In this document: positions 24,521 through 33,967 of the stretch, piece by piece
Position numbering within the stretch: the stretch's first letter is position 1
How the letters are laid out: every line of letters starts with the position of its first letter
Assembly: GCA_025353765.1 (NCBI GenBank)
Contig: JANXOD010000020.1
Coordinates: forward strand, 1-64,000
Source of the DNA: Sphingobacteriales bacterium
GTDB lineage: Bacteria > Bacteroidota > Bacteroidia > Sphingobacteriales > Sphingobacteriaceae
Direction: 5' to 3'
Length of the DNA stretch: 64,000 nt
Made by a program: the position numbers and the translations under genes
Notes under the pieces: generated by a model
The model's database searches: none
Told to the model about the DNA's origin: nothing
The model's input: only the letters and a program-made list of their open reading frames with translations

Positions 24521-25655
24521 AAAATGCTTCCCCCAAACTCACATAAACTCCACTTTGTCTTTTTTCATTGCTCCGTTTCTCACCAAGGCCATAATCTATA
24601 CGAACACTTAATCCGCGTTCTATATCAAAGAAATATCTAAAACCACCACCGTATGAGGGTTTAATATTATGTAGATTAAAGGCTCCACTGCTATAAACCA
24701 TACCTCCTCCTAAAAATCCAACAATCCCTAAACGCGGATTAAACCGGTAACGAATTTCGGTTTGCAGGGCCAGCAAATTCTCATCCCGATATCTGCCGCT
24801 ATAATAGCCTCGCATCATTTGATCATTTCCTAATTGTGGCATCAAGTAGAACGGAGGATTATTTCCCTGCAAGGTTTGATAATTAGCATTTATTCCTAAA
24901 ACAGTGGTATTGTTAAAACTTTTAAACGTTCTGAAATCCAGTTTAGTAAAACTGCCTTCAAAACTATCATTGCCAAAAAAGTTGGGAGCGTAAGAATAAT
25001 TCAATTTCAGGTAAGTTCCTCTGATGGTATATGTATTAGAATTCCGGCTGTCTATAATTTGTGATAACCCAATAAATACTACTTTGCCACCATTTCTTCC
25101 ATTTATAAAGGAGCTTGTAGAAAAAATACCCCCAACTTCTTTATCTTCAAACTGGTAATCTTCAAAGCTTATATTCAAACCTGTATAAGATATCTTCCCC
25201 ATTTGTTTTTCAATTTCCGTATTCAACCGAAATTTTTTCTGAATAATTACATCTTCATCTGCCTGAAGGGTGTTATTTCCAATCCCGTAAAAATTAAATG
25301 GGAAGCTTTTATAGCGTATTTCGCCTATATAATGATATTTGTTTTGAGGAGCCCACACATCCGCTTTAAGCTGGAAATTAGATTGATTTTTTGTGGTGAA
25401 AGTTGCTAAACCTGTAATGGAAGAACTTCGGATTAACGGGTCTGCTTTATCAGTATAAAAAGAATATAAGCTGAGTGCACCAAATTCAAAGCCAGTTTCT
25501 TGTGCATATCCAAATACCGGCAATGGTAAAAAACTGCCTGATCGTGTGGTATCTTTTTTTGCTGAGACCAATTTTTCTAATAATTTTTTTTGTGCGAAAC
25601 TGCTTTCGCAGAGAATAAATATCATGAAGATTAAGAGAGCATATTTATTTAGCAT
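24519..25655 (-). CDS. BamA/TamA-family outer-membrane barrel (surface antigen D15-like)
   Basis: A 378-residue outer-membrane protein with a signal peptide ending near SSFAQ. The sequence is a series of amphipathic beta strands with the D15/Omp85 C-terminal region: DEN-LLALQTEIRYRFNPRLGIVGFLGGGMVY and FDIERGLSVRIDYGLGE near the end. There is no room for POTRA domains, so it is a barrel-only member; it probably forms a pore or export channel rather than the main BAM machine. Such barrel-only proteins are common in Bacteroidota. Substrate unknown. Confidence 0.82.
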   Translation of the reverse strand: MLNKYALLIFMIFILCESSFAQKKLLEKLVSAKKDTTRSGSFLPLPVFGYAQETGFEFGALSLYSFYTDKADPLIRSSSITGLATFTTKNQSNFQLKADVWAPQNKYHYIGEIRYKSFPFNFYGIGNNTLQADEDVIIQKKFRLNTEIEKQMGKISYTGLNISFEDYQFEDKEVGGIFSTSSFINGRNGGKVVFIGLSQIIDSRNSNTYTIRGTYLKLNYSYAPNFFGNDSFEGSFTKLDFRTFKSFNNTTVLGINANYQTLQGNNPPFYLMPQLGNDQMMRGYYSGRYRDENLLALQTEIRYRFNPRLGIVGFLGGGMVYSSGAFNLHNIKPSYGGGFRYFFDIERGLSVRIDYGLGEKRSNEKRQSGVYVSLGEAF

Positions 25656-25661
25656 AGATCA

Positions 25662-25669
25662 CAAATATA
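25662..25669 (-). promoter_or_regulatory. -7 promoter element 6 nt before the barrel gene
   Basis: On the minus strand TATATTTG ends 6 nt before the ATG at 25655, predicting a nearly leaderless transcript. Confidence 0.45.
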
Positions 25670-25722
25670 TATACTCTTATGTTGGATTTTAAAAGCACGT
25701 ACGATCATAAGTTCGAAATAAC

Positions 25723-25730
25723 TACTTTTG
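25723..25730 (+). promoter_or_regulatory. -7 promoter element of the DHS-like gene
   Basis: TACTTTTG (TAnnTTTG) includes a TTG at 25728 that could be misread as a start codon; the real start is the ATG 18 nt downstream at 25749. Confidence 0.55.
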
Positions 25731-25748
25731 GCATTTAATTTTTTGAAT

Positions 25749-26729
25749 ATGAGTATTGAAAGAGGGCCGATATCACGGTTTATAGAAACAAATTATTTAC
25801 ATTTTAATGCCGCAGCACTGGTTGATGCAGCTAAAGGCTATGAAACCCATCTGGATGAAGGTGGTAAAATGATGATCACCCTGGCAGGTGCTATGAGTAC
25901 AGCTGAACTGGGTATTTCACTGGCAGAAATGATTCGCCAGGATAAGGTGGCCATCATATCCTGCACCGGAGCTAACCTGGAAGAAGATATTATGAATTTG
26001 GTTGCTCATTCTCATTACAAACGTGTTCCTAACTACCGTGATTTAAGCCCACAGGATGAGTGGGATTTATTAGAAAATCATTATAACCGGGTTACCGATA
26101 CCTGCATTCCGGAAGAAGAAGCATTCAGAAGACTACAAAAGCATATTTATAAAATCTGGAAAGATGCCGATACTGCCGAAGAGCGATATTTCCCGCATGA
26201 ATTCATGTATAAAATTTTGTTAAGCGGCGAGCTTGAACAATACTATGAGATAGATTCTAAAAACTCATGGATGCTGGCTGCTGCCGAAAAGAATTTACCA
26301 ATTGTAGTGCCGGGATGGGAAGATTCAACAATGGGTAATATTTTCGCCTCATACGTGATGAAAAAAGAATTAAAGGCATCCACCATGAAAAGCGGGATCG
26401 AATATATGGGTTGGCTGGCAGACTGGTACATTAAAAATTCGTCAGGGAAAGGAATTGGGTTTTTTCAAATAGGCGGGGGCATTGCCGGAGATTTTCCGAT
26501 TTGTGTAGTACCTATGCTTTACCAGGACATGGAGATGCAAAATATTCCTTTTTGGAGCTATTTCTGCCAGATATCCGATTCCACAACTTCATTCGGGTCT
26601 TATTCCGGGGCGGTTCCAAATGAAAAAATCACATGGGGTAAATTAGATATACATACACCTAAATTTATTGTAGAATCTGATGCAACTATTGTAGCTCCGT
26701 TGATCTTCGCTTGGGTATTGAAACAGTAA
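25749..26729 (+). CDS. deoxyhypusine-synthase-like protein
   Basis: A 326-residue NAD-binding protein of the deoxyhypusine synthase family. In eukaryotes and archaea that enzyme transfers the aminobutyl group of spermidine to a lysine of eIF5A/aIF5A. The catalytic-lysine segment is conserved as ITWGK with K298, and the characteristic GAMSTAELG, SCTGANLEEDI and GGGIAGDFPICVVP stretches are present. Bacteria lack eIF5A, so the true substrate is unknown; some bacterial relatives act as homospermidine synthases. The ATG at 25749 is chosen because the upstream TTG at 25728 lies inside the promoter. Confidence 0.88.
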   Translation: MSIERGPISRFIETNYLHFNAAALVDAAKGYETHLDEGGKMMITLAGAMSTAELGISLAEMIRQDKVAIISCTGANLEEDIMNLVAHSHYKRVPNYRDLSPQDEWDLLENHYNRVTDTCIPEEEAFRRLQKHIYKIWKDADTAEERYFPHEFMYKILLSGELEQYYEIDSKNSWMLAAAEKNLPIVVPGWEDSTMGNIFASYVMKKELKASTMKSGIEYMGWLADWYIKNSSGKGIGFFQIGGGIAGDFPICVVPMLYQDMEMQNIPFWSYFCQISDSTTSFGSYSGAVPNEKITWGKLDIHTPKFIVESDATIVAPLIFAWVLKQ

Positions 26730-26889
26730 AAAAAATTGCAGTAAAATAAAAAATGTTGTGTAGACTAATTTTGCATTGATCTCAAAAACGTCTTTTACTT
26801 TAATTTATTGAGCGTTTTTTGAATAATTTAGAATGATTATAAATTGTTAATATTGGTCAGCTAAATGTCACCGTTATTCGAATAAATTT

Positions 26890-26897
26890 TACTTTTG
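26890..26897 (+). promoter_or_regulatory. candidate promoter of the actA respiratory operon
   Basis: TACTTTTG (TAnnTTTG) lies 81 nt before the actA start. The 249-nt gap before actA is the only sizeable non-coding stretch upstream of the whole act/cox gene run, so the main promoter should be in it. Confidence 0.45.
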
Positions 26898-26978
26898 TCA
26901 ACCCAAAATGATGATAAAAACTATTCTGTCATTATTTTGAAAAGTTCACATTTCAAATTTTTAGCATAAATACTTAAT

Positions 26979-28259
26979 ATGAGAAGCATCTCATTGTTTT
27001 TTAGAAGTGTTGCAAAGTCTTTAATCTTAATCTCCTCTCTTAGTATTGCTGCTATTTCTGTAGTACATGCACAAGATGCCGGAGCAGGAGCTGCGATTTT
27101 TAAGCAAAAATGTACTTCTTGCCATGCTATTGGTAGTGTCGTTATAGGCCCCGCCTTGAAAGGGGTGAATGATCGTCATGACCAGGCCTGGTTATTAAAA
27201 TGGATTAAAAATGCTCCGGCAATGATGGCATCCGGAGATCCGAAAGCTAAAGCATTATTCAAGCAATATAAGCCTGCGGTGATGACGGCTTTCCCTGAGC
27301 TTTCTGATAATGACATAAAAGGTATACTTGCATATATTAAAGCAGAAGGTGATAAACCTGCTGCATCTGCTAACTCAACAGCCACTGATGCTTCAACAGG
27401 AGGAAAATCTGGTGATGTAAGTGATTTCATGTTGGCGGGTTTAATAGCTGTAATTATTATCGCATTTTTGGTAATACTTGTTCTAAACCGCGTAATTAGT
27501 ACGTTAGAACGTATTTTATTGCAAAAACAAGGATTAGCAGAAGAAAAAGAAGTTGAAGAGGGTGATAAAGACCGGTTTGCAGGATTAAAGAAGCTATCTA
27601 AAAATAAGAAGTTTATATTTTTTGTAGTGCTGCTTGCGATCATCTTCTTAGGTTCTGTAGGTTGGATGGGCATGTGGGAAACAGATATTCATCAGGGGTA
27701 TCAACCAGTACAACCTATTAAATTCTCTCATCAGTTACATGCAGGTATCAATAAGATCGATTGTCAGTATTGCCATACAGGAGCCTATAAATCTAAAAAT
27801 GCATCCATACCATCTTTAAATGTATGTATGAATTGCCATAATTATGTGCAAGCGACAGATAAATACAACGGGGAGATTTCACCGGAGATTCAGAAAATCT
27901 ACAGAGCGCTGGATTATGATCCTAAAACCAAACAATACGGGCCTAATACCAAACCTGTGGAATGGATCCGAATTCATAACCTGCCAGATTTTGCTTATTT
28001 CAATCACTCTCAACACGTAGGAGTGGCCGGAGTTAAATGTCAGAAATGCCATGGTCCGATTGAAACCATGCCCGAGGTTTATCAATACTCTCCGTTAACC
28101 ATGAAATGGTGTATCAATTGTCATAAAGAAACAGAAGTAAATCATAAGGGCAATGCTTATTATGATAAACTGATTGCTGCTCATGAACAATTGAAAAAAG
28201 GACAAAAAATGACTGCTGCTGTTTTAGGCGGTATTGAGTGTGGTAAATGTCATTACTAA
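26979..28259 (+). CDS. actA: alternative complex III multiheme cytochrome c subunit
   Basis: A 426-residue membrane-anchored cytochrome c with six CxxCH heme motifs: one near the N-terminus (C45-x-x-C48-H49) after a signal segment, and five in the C-terminal half after two membrane helices (about residues 146-168 and 208-224). ActA passes electrons from the quinol-oxidising core to ActE or directly to the oxidase. In described complexes it is pentaheme; here an additional monoheme cytochrome domain is fused at the front. First gene of actABCDEF, which is contiguous with the cox genes. Confidence 0.92.
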   Translation: MRSISLFFRSVAKSLILISSLSIAAISVVHAQDAGAGAAIFKQKCTSCHAIGSVVIGPALKGVNDRHDQAWLLKWIKNAPAMMASGDPKAKALFKQYKPAVMTAFPELSDNDIKGILAYIKAEGDKPAASANSTATDASTGGKSGDVSDFMLAGLIAVIIIAFLVILVLNRVISTLERILLQKQGLAEEKEVEEGDKDRFAGLKKLSKNKKFIFFVVLLAIIFLGSVGWMGMWETDIHQGYQPVQPIKFSHQLHAGINKIDCQYCHTGAYKSKNASIPSLNVCMNCHNYVQATDKYNGEISPEIQKIYRALDYDPKTKQYGPNTKPVEWIRIHNLPDFAYFNHSQHVGVAGVKCQKCHGPIETMPEVYQYSPLTMKWCINCHKETEVNHKGNAYYDKLIAAHEQLKKGQKMTAAVLGGIECGKCHY

Positions 28260-28303
28260 AAATAATTATTAAGAGAATATACGTATACCGTTATATAGCT
28301 TAA

Positions 28304-31300
28304 ATGGAAAGCAATAAAAAATACTGGAAAGGTTTAGAAGAACTGCAAAATACAAAAGAGTTTGTTGAATTAAACAAACACGAATTTGCAGAACCACTTC
28401 CTATTGAAGAAGTGTTAAACGAAGCTGGTTTAAGTACCATAACTCCACGCCGTGACTTTTTAAAAGCATTGGGTTTTGGTTTAGGTGCAGTAACACTTGC
28501 AGCCTGCCAACCAGCTCCTATACATAAATCAATTCCCTATTTAATAAAACCTGAAGATGTTGTTCCGGGAATTCCTAATTATTATACTTCGACTTTTAAC
28601 GGCCATAGTATTTTAGTGAAAACCCGTGAGGGAAGACCCATCAAAATAGAAGGCAATCCAAACTGTTTACTTAGCAAAGGTCGTTTAAGTGCAAGAGGAC
28701 AAGCTTCGGTTTTAGATCTGTATGATGTATCCCGGCTTAAAGATCCCATGTATAATAATAACAGTACAACATGGGGAGAAATAGATCAATTTGTTAAAGC
28801 AGAACTAAACAAAATTCAGGCCGGAGGTAAAAAAATCCGTATCGTTTCATCAACTGTTAATAGCCCTTCAACAAAGAGTGTAATTACTGATTTTATAGCT
28901 CAGTATCCAAACACTAAACATGTTCAGGTTGATGCGGTTTCTTACACAGGTATTATTAAAGCGAATGAAAATAGCTTTGGTAAAGCGGTTTTACCACGAT
29001 ATCATTTTGATAAAGCAGACTTAATTGTCAGTTTTGCTGCTGATTTTTTAGGTACATGGATATCTCCGGTAGAATTTAACCGCCAGTATGCTTCAAACAG
29101 AAATAATACCTCTTTAAAAAATAAAAAAATGTCCCGCCATATCCAGTTTGAATCTGGTATGAGCTTAACAGGCAGTAATGCAGATACACGCATCCCGCTA
29201 AAACCATCAGAAGAAGGTATTGCCCTGATCAATTTATATAATGCATTAGGTGGAAATTTATCAGGAGGTAAAAAATTAACCAACAATCCCAATGCAGATA
29301 AAGCAATAACATTAGCTGCTTTAGAATTATCAAAAGCTAAAGGAAGGGCTGTTGTGGTTTGTGGCTCTAATGATGTTTCAATGCAAATACTTGTAAATGC
29401 TATAAATTCCCTTATCGGAAGTTATGGTACTACCATTGACTTAGACAATCCATCTTATCAATATGCAGGTAATGATGCAGAATTTGTAGAATTTATTAAT
29501 GAGATGAATCGCGGGGAAGTAGATGCGGTATTCTTTTTAAATAGCAATCCGGCCTACAATTATGTGAATGCAAAAGAATTTACAGATGCATTAAGTAAAG
29601 TAAAATTGAGAGTATCATTTGCAGATCGCCAGGATGAAACAGCTTCGCTATGCCAGGTTATCGCACCCAATCATCATTATTTAGAATCCTGGGGTGATGC
29701 GAATGCATTTGAAAACTATTATACCATTGTACAACCTACCATAAACCCGGTTTATAACTCACGTAATGCAGAACAGGGTTTATTGATCTGGTCTGATAAT
29801 GCTGTAAAAGATTATTACCAATACATCCAAAACAACTGGACTAAAAATATATTTTCCCGCTCAAATACCACCTGGAAAGATCTTTTGCAAACAGGATCAG
29901 TTTATTTGGGCGAAAAACCAGCAGGCACATATTCATTCACTAAGGATTTAAATGCAGTAGCTCAAACGATAGTTAATGAAAGTAATGCATTGGCTAAAGG
30001 TGGAGATAATGCGGTTGAACTACATATTTATGAAAATGTAGCCATTGGTGATGGTAAAGCTGCAAATAATCCATGGTTGCAGGAATTACCCGACCCGGTT
30101 ACAAAAGTAACCTGGGATAATTTCGTAGCTATTGCTCCTAAATATGCCGAAAAATTAGGCATCGGCGAATTTGACCTGATTGAAGTTAAAACTGGTAAAT
30201 ACAAAATTACGCTGCCTGTTTTAATACAACCAGGTCAGGCAATTGGAACGGTTTCTATTGCTGTAGGTTATGGTCGTACAAAAGCCGGTCAGGCTGGTTC
30301 TGATGTGGGTAAAAATGCTTATCCATTTATAAACTTTTTGAACGGTACTTTCCAAACCGTTTCTTCTGCAACAATCAGTAAAGCAGGTGGTTCATATGAG
30401 CTTGCTCAAACACAAACTCACCATTCTATTGAAGGTAGAAATATCATCAGGGAAACCACATTAAAAGATTATTTAAAAGATCCGTCTTCAGGTACGGGTC
30501 ACCGCCATGAAAATAAATTTGATCTTTGGAACGAGTATGATCATCCGGGACATAACTGGGTAATGGCCATTGATTTAAATGCATGTACCGGTTGTGGTGC
30601 ATGTGTGGTAGCCTGTAATGCCGAAAATAATATTCCGGTAGTTGGCCGTGATGAAGTTCGCCGTCGCCGGGAAATGCATTGGATTCGTATTGATCGTTAC
30701 TATAGCTTTAATGAAAATGGGAAATCTATCACCAAAGAAAAAGAGCTTAAGCATTTAGATAATATGGATAATGTATCGGTGGTTTACCAGCCGATGCTTT
30801 GTCAGCATTGTGATCATGCTCCATGCGAAACCGTTTGCCCGGTATTAGCAACAGTTCACTCTTCCGAAGGTTTAAACCATATGGCTTACAACCGGTGTAT
30901 TGGTACACGTTATTGTGCAAACAACTGTCCTTATAAAGTGCGCAGGTTTAACTGGTTTAACTATTGGAATGATTCTCGTTTCGATAATTATATGAATAAC
31001 GAGTTTACACAATTGGTATTAAATCCTGATGTAACTACCCGCTCACGCGGAGTGATGGAAAAATGCTCGATGTGTATTCAACGTATCCAGGCTGGTAAAT
31101 TACAGGCAAAAATGGAAAAACGTCCGTTGAAAGATGGGGATGTTAAAGTTGCCTGTCAGCAAACATGCCCAACGAATGCGATTATTTTTGGAGATGGTAA
31201 CGATCCTAACTCTGAAGTTGCACAAGCATTAAAAAGTGAACGTACTTACTATGTATTAGAAGAAATTAATACAAAGCCAGGTATTGGATATCAAACAAAA

Positions 31301-31324
31301 GTTAGAAATACGGTAGAGGTTTAA
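28304..31324 (+). CDS. actB: alternative complex III molybdopterin-like/Fe-S subunit
   Basis: A 1006-residue periplasmic-facing subunit. A twin-arginine-like motif RRDFLK is at residues 49-54 (TAT-variant leader). Residues about 75-700 resemble the molybdopterin oxidoreductase fold, though ACIII subunits do not hold a molybdenum cofactor. The C-terminal part from C761 carries four cysteine clusters for iron-sulfur centres: CTGCGACVVAC, CQHCDHAPCETVCP, CIGTRYCANNCP and CSMC...CQQTCP. ActB is the core that passes electrons from quinol oxidised at ActC to ActA. Length and order match known ActB. Confidence 0.93.
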   Translation: MESNKKYWKGLEELQNTKEFVELNKHEFAEPLPIEEVLNEAGLSTITPRRDFLKALGFGLGAVTLAACQPAPIHKSIPYLIKPEDVVPGIPNYYTSTFNGHSILVKTREGRPIKIEGNPNCLLSKGRLSARGQASVLDLYDVSRLKDPMYNNNSTTWGEIDQFVKAELNKIQAGGKKIRIVSSTVNSPSTKSVITDFIAQYPNTKHVQVDAVSYTGIIKANENSFGKAVLPRYHFDKADLIVSFAADFLGTWISPVEFNRQYASNRNNTSLKNKKMSRHIQFESGMSLTGSNADTRIPLKPSEEGIALINLYNALGGNLSGGKKLTNNPNADKAITLAALELSKAKGRAVVVCGSNDVSMQILVNAINSLIGSYGTTIDLDNPSYQYAGNDAEFVEFINEMNRGEVDAVFFLNSNPAYNYVNAKEFTDALSKVKLRVSFADRQDETASLCQVIAPNHHYLESWGDANAFENYYTIVQPTINPVYNSRNAEQGLLIWSDNAVKDYYQYIQNNWTKNIFSRSNTTWKDLLQTGSVYLGEKPAGTYSFTKDLNAVAQTIVNESNALAKGGDNAVELHIYENVAIGDGKAANNPWLQELPDPVTKVTWDNFVAIAPKYAEKLGIGEFDLIEVKTGKYKITLPVLIQPGQAIGTVSIAVGYGRTKAGQAGSDVGKNAYPFINFLNGTFQTVSSATISKAGGSYELAQTQTHHSIEGRNIIRETTLKDYLKDPSSGTGHRHENKFDLWNEYDHPGHNWVMAIDLNACTGCGACVVACNAENNIPVVGRDEVRRRREMHWIRIDRYYSFNENGKSITKEKELKHLDNMDNVSVVYQPMLCQHCDHAPCETVCPVLATVHSSEGLNHMAYNRCIGTRYCANNCPYKVRRFNWFNYWNDSRFDNYMNNEFTQLVLNPDVTTRSRGVMEKCSMCIQRIQAGKLQAKMEKRPLKDGDVKVACQQTCPTNAIIFGDGNDPNSEVAQALKSERTYYVLEEINTKPGIGYQTKVRNTVEV

Positions 31325-31357
31325 TAAAAATTTCACACATAGAAATTCAAAAAAGAT

Positions 31358-32833
31358 ATGTCATCTCATCAAGAATCTATACTTAGAGAACCATTAATTA
31401 CCGGTAAAAATATTACCTATTCAAAGGTTACTGAGGATATACTGGTTCCGGTAGAAAATAAACCCAACAAAGCCTGGTGGATTGGTTTTACTATTGCCAG
31501 TTTAGGAGCCCTGCTTTGGGTATTTGCCGTTAGTTGGACATTTTGGTTTGGTATTGGCGAGTGGGGATTAAATAAAACAGTAGGCTGGGCTTGGGATATT
31601 ACGGGTTTTGTATGGTGGGTAGGTATTGGCCACGCAGGAACATTAATCTCAGCAGTATTGCTTTTATTCCGTCAAAACTGGCGTAATTCCATTAACCGTT
31701 CTGCCGAGGCAATGACCATTTTCGCCGTTATTTGTGCAGCCACGTACATTATATCCCACATGGGCCGTCCATGGATGTTTTATTGGGCTTTACCTTTACC
31801 GAATCAATTTGGATCATTATGGGTAAACTTTAACTCACCATTAGTATGGGACGTATTTGCGATCTCTACATACTTCTCTGTTTCATTAGTATTTTGGTAC
31901 ACTGGATTACTGCCAGATATTGCCACCATACGCGACAGAGCAACAGGATTACGTCGTCGTATTTATTCTGTGATGTCTTTTGGATGGAACGGATCTGTAA
32001 AAACATGGCAACGATTTGAAATGGTGTCTTTAATACTTGCCGGAATTTCTACACCACTAGTACTTTCTGTACACACTATTGTATCCATGGACTTTGCAAC
32101 ATCAATTGTACCGGGATGGCATACCACTATTTTCCCTCCATACTTTGTTGCAGGAGCTATATTTTCTGGTTTTGCCATGGTTCAAACACTTTTATTGGTT
32201 GCCAGAAAGGTGATGAACTTTGAAAACTACATTACCATGTTCCATATTGAATCGATGAATAAAATCATCATTCTTACGGGTTCTATCGTAGGTGTAGCCT
32301 ATTTAACAGAACTATTTATTGCCTGGTATTCTGGTGCAGAATATGAGCAATATGCATTCTTAAATCGTGTAAGCGGGCCGTATTGGTGGGCATATTGGAG
32401 CATGATGACCTGTAATGTAATCTCACCACAATTGTTTTGGTTTAAAAAAATCCGTACTAGTATTGCGGCCTCCTGGATTTTATCTATTGTGGTAAATATT
32501 GGTATGTGGTTCGAGCGTTTTGTAATTATTGTTACATCCCTACACCGCGATTATTTGCCATCAAGCTGGGTAATGTTTTATCCAAGTTGGGTTGATGTAG
32601 CAGTTTTTATAGGTTCAATTGGTGTATTTTTCACCTTATTCTTATTGTTTCTTAGAGTATTACCAGCTATAGCAATGGCCGAAGTAAAACTTCTGTTAAA
32701 GAGTTCCAGTGATCAGGTAAAGCAAAAGCAGATCAAAGAAAAAACAGTAGATAAAGATTATGCAGAATTCTACGAAGAGTCATTAAATAAGTATGATAGT
32801 GTTTCACAAGAAGCGGAGTACGCAAAATTTTAA
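31358..32833 (+). CDS. actC: alternative complex III quinol-oxidising membrane subunit
   Basis: A 491-residue integral membrane protein with about ten helices, of the NrfD/polysulfide-reductase family. In alternative complex III the ActC subunit holds the menaquinol-binding site near the periplasmic side and may take part in proton handling. The N-terminal cytoplasmic segment and the helix pattern (WWIGFTIASLGALLWVFAVSW, GHAGTLISAVLLLFRQ, PGWHTTIFPPYFVAGAIF) are typical. It is tightly spaced: actD begins 3 nt after its stop. The paralogous ActF lies four genes on. Confidence 0.92.
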   Translation: MSSHQESILREPLITGKNITYSKVTEDILVPVENKPNKAWWIGFTIASLGALLWVFAVSWTFWFGIGEWGLNKTVGWAWDITGFVWWVGIGHAGTLISAVLLLFRQNWRNSINRSAEAMTIFAVICAATYIISHMGRPWMFYWALPLPNQFGSLWVNFNSPLVWDVFAISTYFSVSLVFWYTGLLPDIATIRDRATGLRRRIYSVMSFGWNGSVKTWQRFEMVSLILAGISTPLVLSVHTIVSMDFATSIVPGWHTTIFPPYFVAGAIFSGFAMVQTLLLVARKVMNFENYITMFHIESMNKIIILTGSIVGVAYLTELFIAWYSGAEYEQYAFLNRVSGPYWWAYWSMMTCNVISPQLFWFKKIRTSIAASWILSIVVNIGMWFERFVIIVTSLHRDYLPSSWVMFYPSWVDVAVFIGSIGVFFTLFLLFLRVLPAIAMAEVKLLLKSSSDQVKQKQIKEKTVDKDYAEFYEESLNKYDSVSQEAEYAKF

Positions 32834-32836
32834 AAA

Positions 32837-33373
32837 ATGAGTAACACGAAATATATATTAGGCCATTTTGAAGATCCGGACGATCTGATGCATGGAATAG
32901 ATAGGCTTCAGGAAAATAATGTAAGTATCTACGATGTTTTTACTCCCATGCCTATTCATGGTATTGAAGATAAATTAGGTATTAAACCCTCTCGTTTAGG
33001 ATATGTAGCATTTTGCTTCGGAATAACCGGAACATTGACTGCATTTTCTATGATTTATTATATGCTTGTATATGATTGGCCTATGAATATCGGCGGTAAG
33101 CCTTCTTTTGCTTTTCCTGATTTTGTTCCCATCATGTTTGAATTAACCGTATTGTTTTGTGCCTTTGGGATGGTTGGAACCTATTTTTATTCCAATCACT
33201 TATTTCCAGGACGTGCACCACGTGTAATGGATTTTCGTGCCACAAACGATCGTTTTGTAATTGCTATAGATGCAAAAGAGAATCCATATCCCGATAAAAT
33301 AGAAGACCTTTTAAAAGAAGCCGGTGCGGTAGAAATTAAGTATAATGAAAGGAAATATGTTAGTTATGAATAA
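32837..33373 (+). CDS. actD: alternative complex III subunit (DUF3341)
   Basis: A 178-residue subunit of the DUF3341 family. It has a cytoplasmic N-terminal domain with the family phrase YDVFTPMPIHGIEDKLG (about residues 35-51) and two membrane helices (about 57-79 and 95-118). Its C-terminal tail ends in a ferredoxin-fold-like segment (IEDLLKEAGAVEIKY). ActD is a structural membrane subunit without cofactors. Its end overlaps the start of actE by 8 nt, so translation is coupled. Confidence 0.9.
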   Translation: MSNTKYILGHFEDPDDLMHGIDRLQENNVSIYDVFTPMPIHGIEDKLGIKPSRLGYVAFCFGITGTLTAFSMIYYMLVYDWPMNIGGKPSFAFPDFVPIMFELTVLFCAFGMVGTYFYSNHLFPGRAPRVMDFRATNDRFVIAIDAKENPYPDKIEDLLKEAGAVEIKYNERKYVSYE

Positions 33374-33950
33374 GCTCAGAATAGTAAGCGTTATTTTTTT
33401 AGCTGCTGTATCAATTGCAGTTATCTCTTCCTGTTCGGATAAACGTAGTACTGGCTGGCAATATGCTCCTAATATGTACGAACCGATTGCTTATAATCCG
33501 GATCAGCCAAATAAAAATTTCAAAAATGGACAAACAGCTCAAACTCCTCCGGCAGGAACAGTACCGGTAGGTTTTGATCCTGTAGATGTATATCCTAACA
33601 CAGCCGAAGGTTACCAGCTCGCAAGCCAGAGTTTAAGTAATCCTTTGCCGGTTACAAAACCAACTTTAGAAGAAGGAAAGACTTTGTTTTTGCATATGTG
33701 CTCGCACTGTCATGGTTTACAGGGTCAGGGAGATGGGTCAATTATAAAACTGGGAAAATTTCCTGCTCCGCCATCTTATTCCAAAGGAACATCATCACGT
33801 GGTGGTGCTATGAAAGACCTTACGGACGGAAAAATTTTTCATACAATTACGTATGGCGTTAATCTGATGGGGCCACATAAATATCAGCTAACTCCTACAG
33901 AACGTTGGAAGATAGTGATGTACGTTCATGAATTACAAAAATTACAGTAA
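33366..33950 (+). CDS. actE: alternative complex III monoheme cytochrome c lipoprotein
   Basis: A 194-residue lipoprotein cytochrome c with the heme motif C112-x-x-C115-H116 (CSHCHG). The lipobox SSC lies about residue 23 if translation begins at the ATG at 33366, the start with a normal-length signal peptide; ATGs at 33345 and 33357 in the same frame would lengthen it and enlarge the overlap with actD. The N-terminal half of the mature protein is proline-rich and probably extended, contacting ActA. ActE is thought to hand electrons on towards the oxidase. Confidence 0.9.
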   Translation: MNKLRIVSVIFLAAVSIAVISSCSDKRSTGWQYAPNMYEPIAYNPDQPNKNFKNGQTAQTPPAGTVPVGFDPVDVYPNTAEGYQLASQSLSNPLPVTKPTLEEGKTLFLHMCSHCHGLQGQGDGSIIKLGKFPAPPSYSKGTSSRGGAMKDLTDGKIFHTITYGVNLMGPHKYQLTPTERWKIVMYVHELQKLQ

Positions 33951-33967
33951 TCAATTGCTATAACTAA

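Noticed and set aside
25728-25748. TTG start for the deoxyhypusine-synthase-like gene
   Set aside because: The codon is part of the TACTTTTG promoter element, so it would not be in the transcript.
26760-26830. Possible terminator CAAAAACG...CGTTTTTTG after the deoxyhypusine-synthase-like gene
   Set aside because: The arms are short, AT-rich and separated by over 20 nt, so the fold is not convincing.
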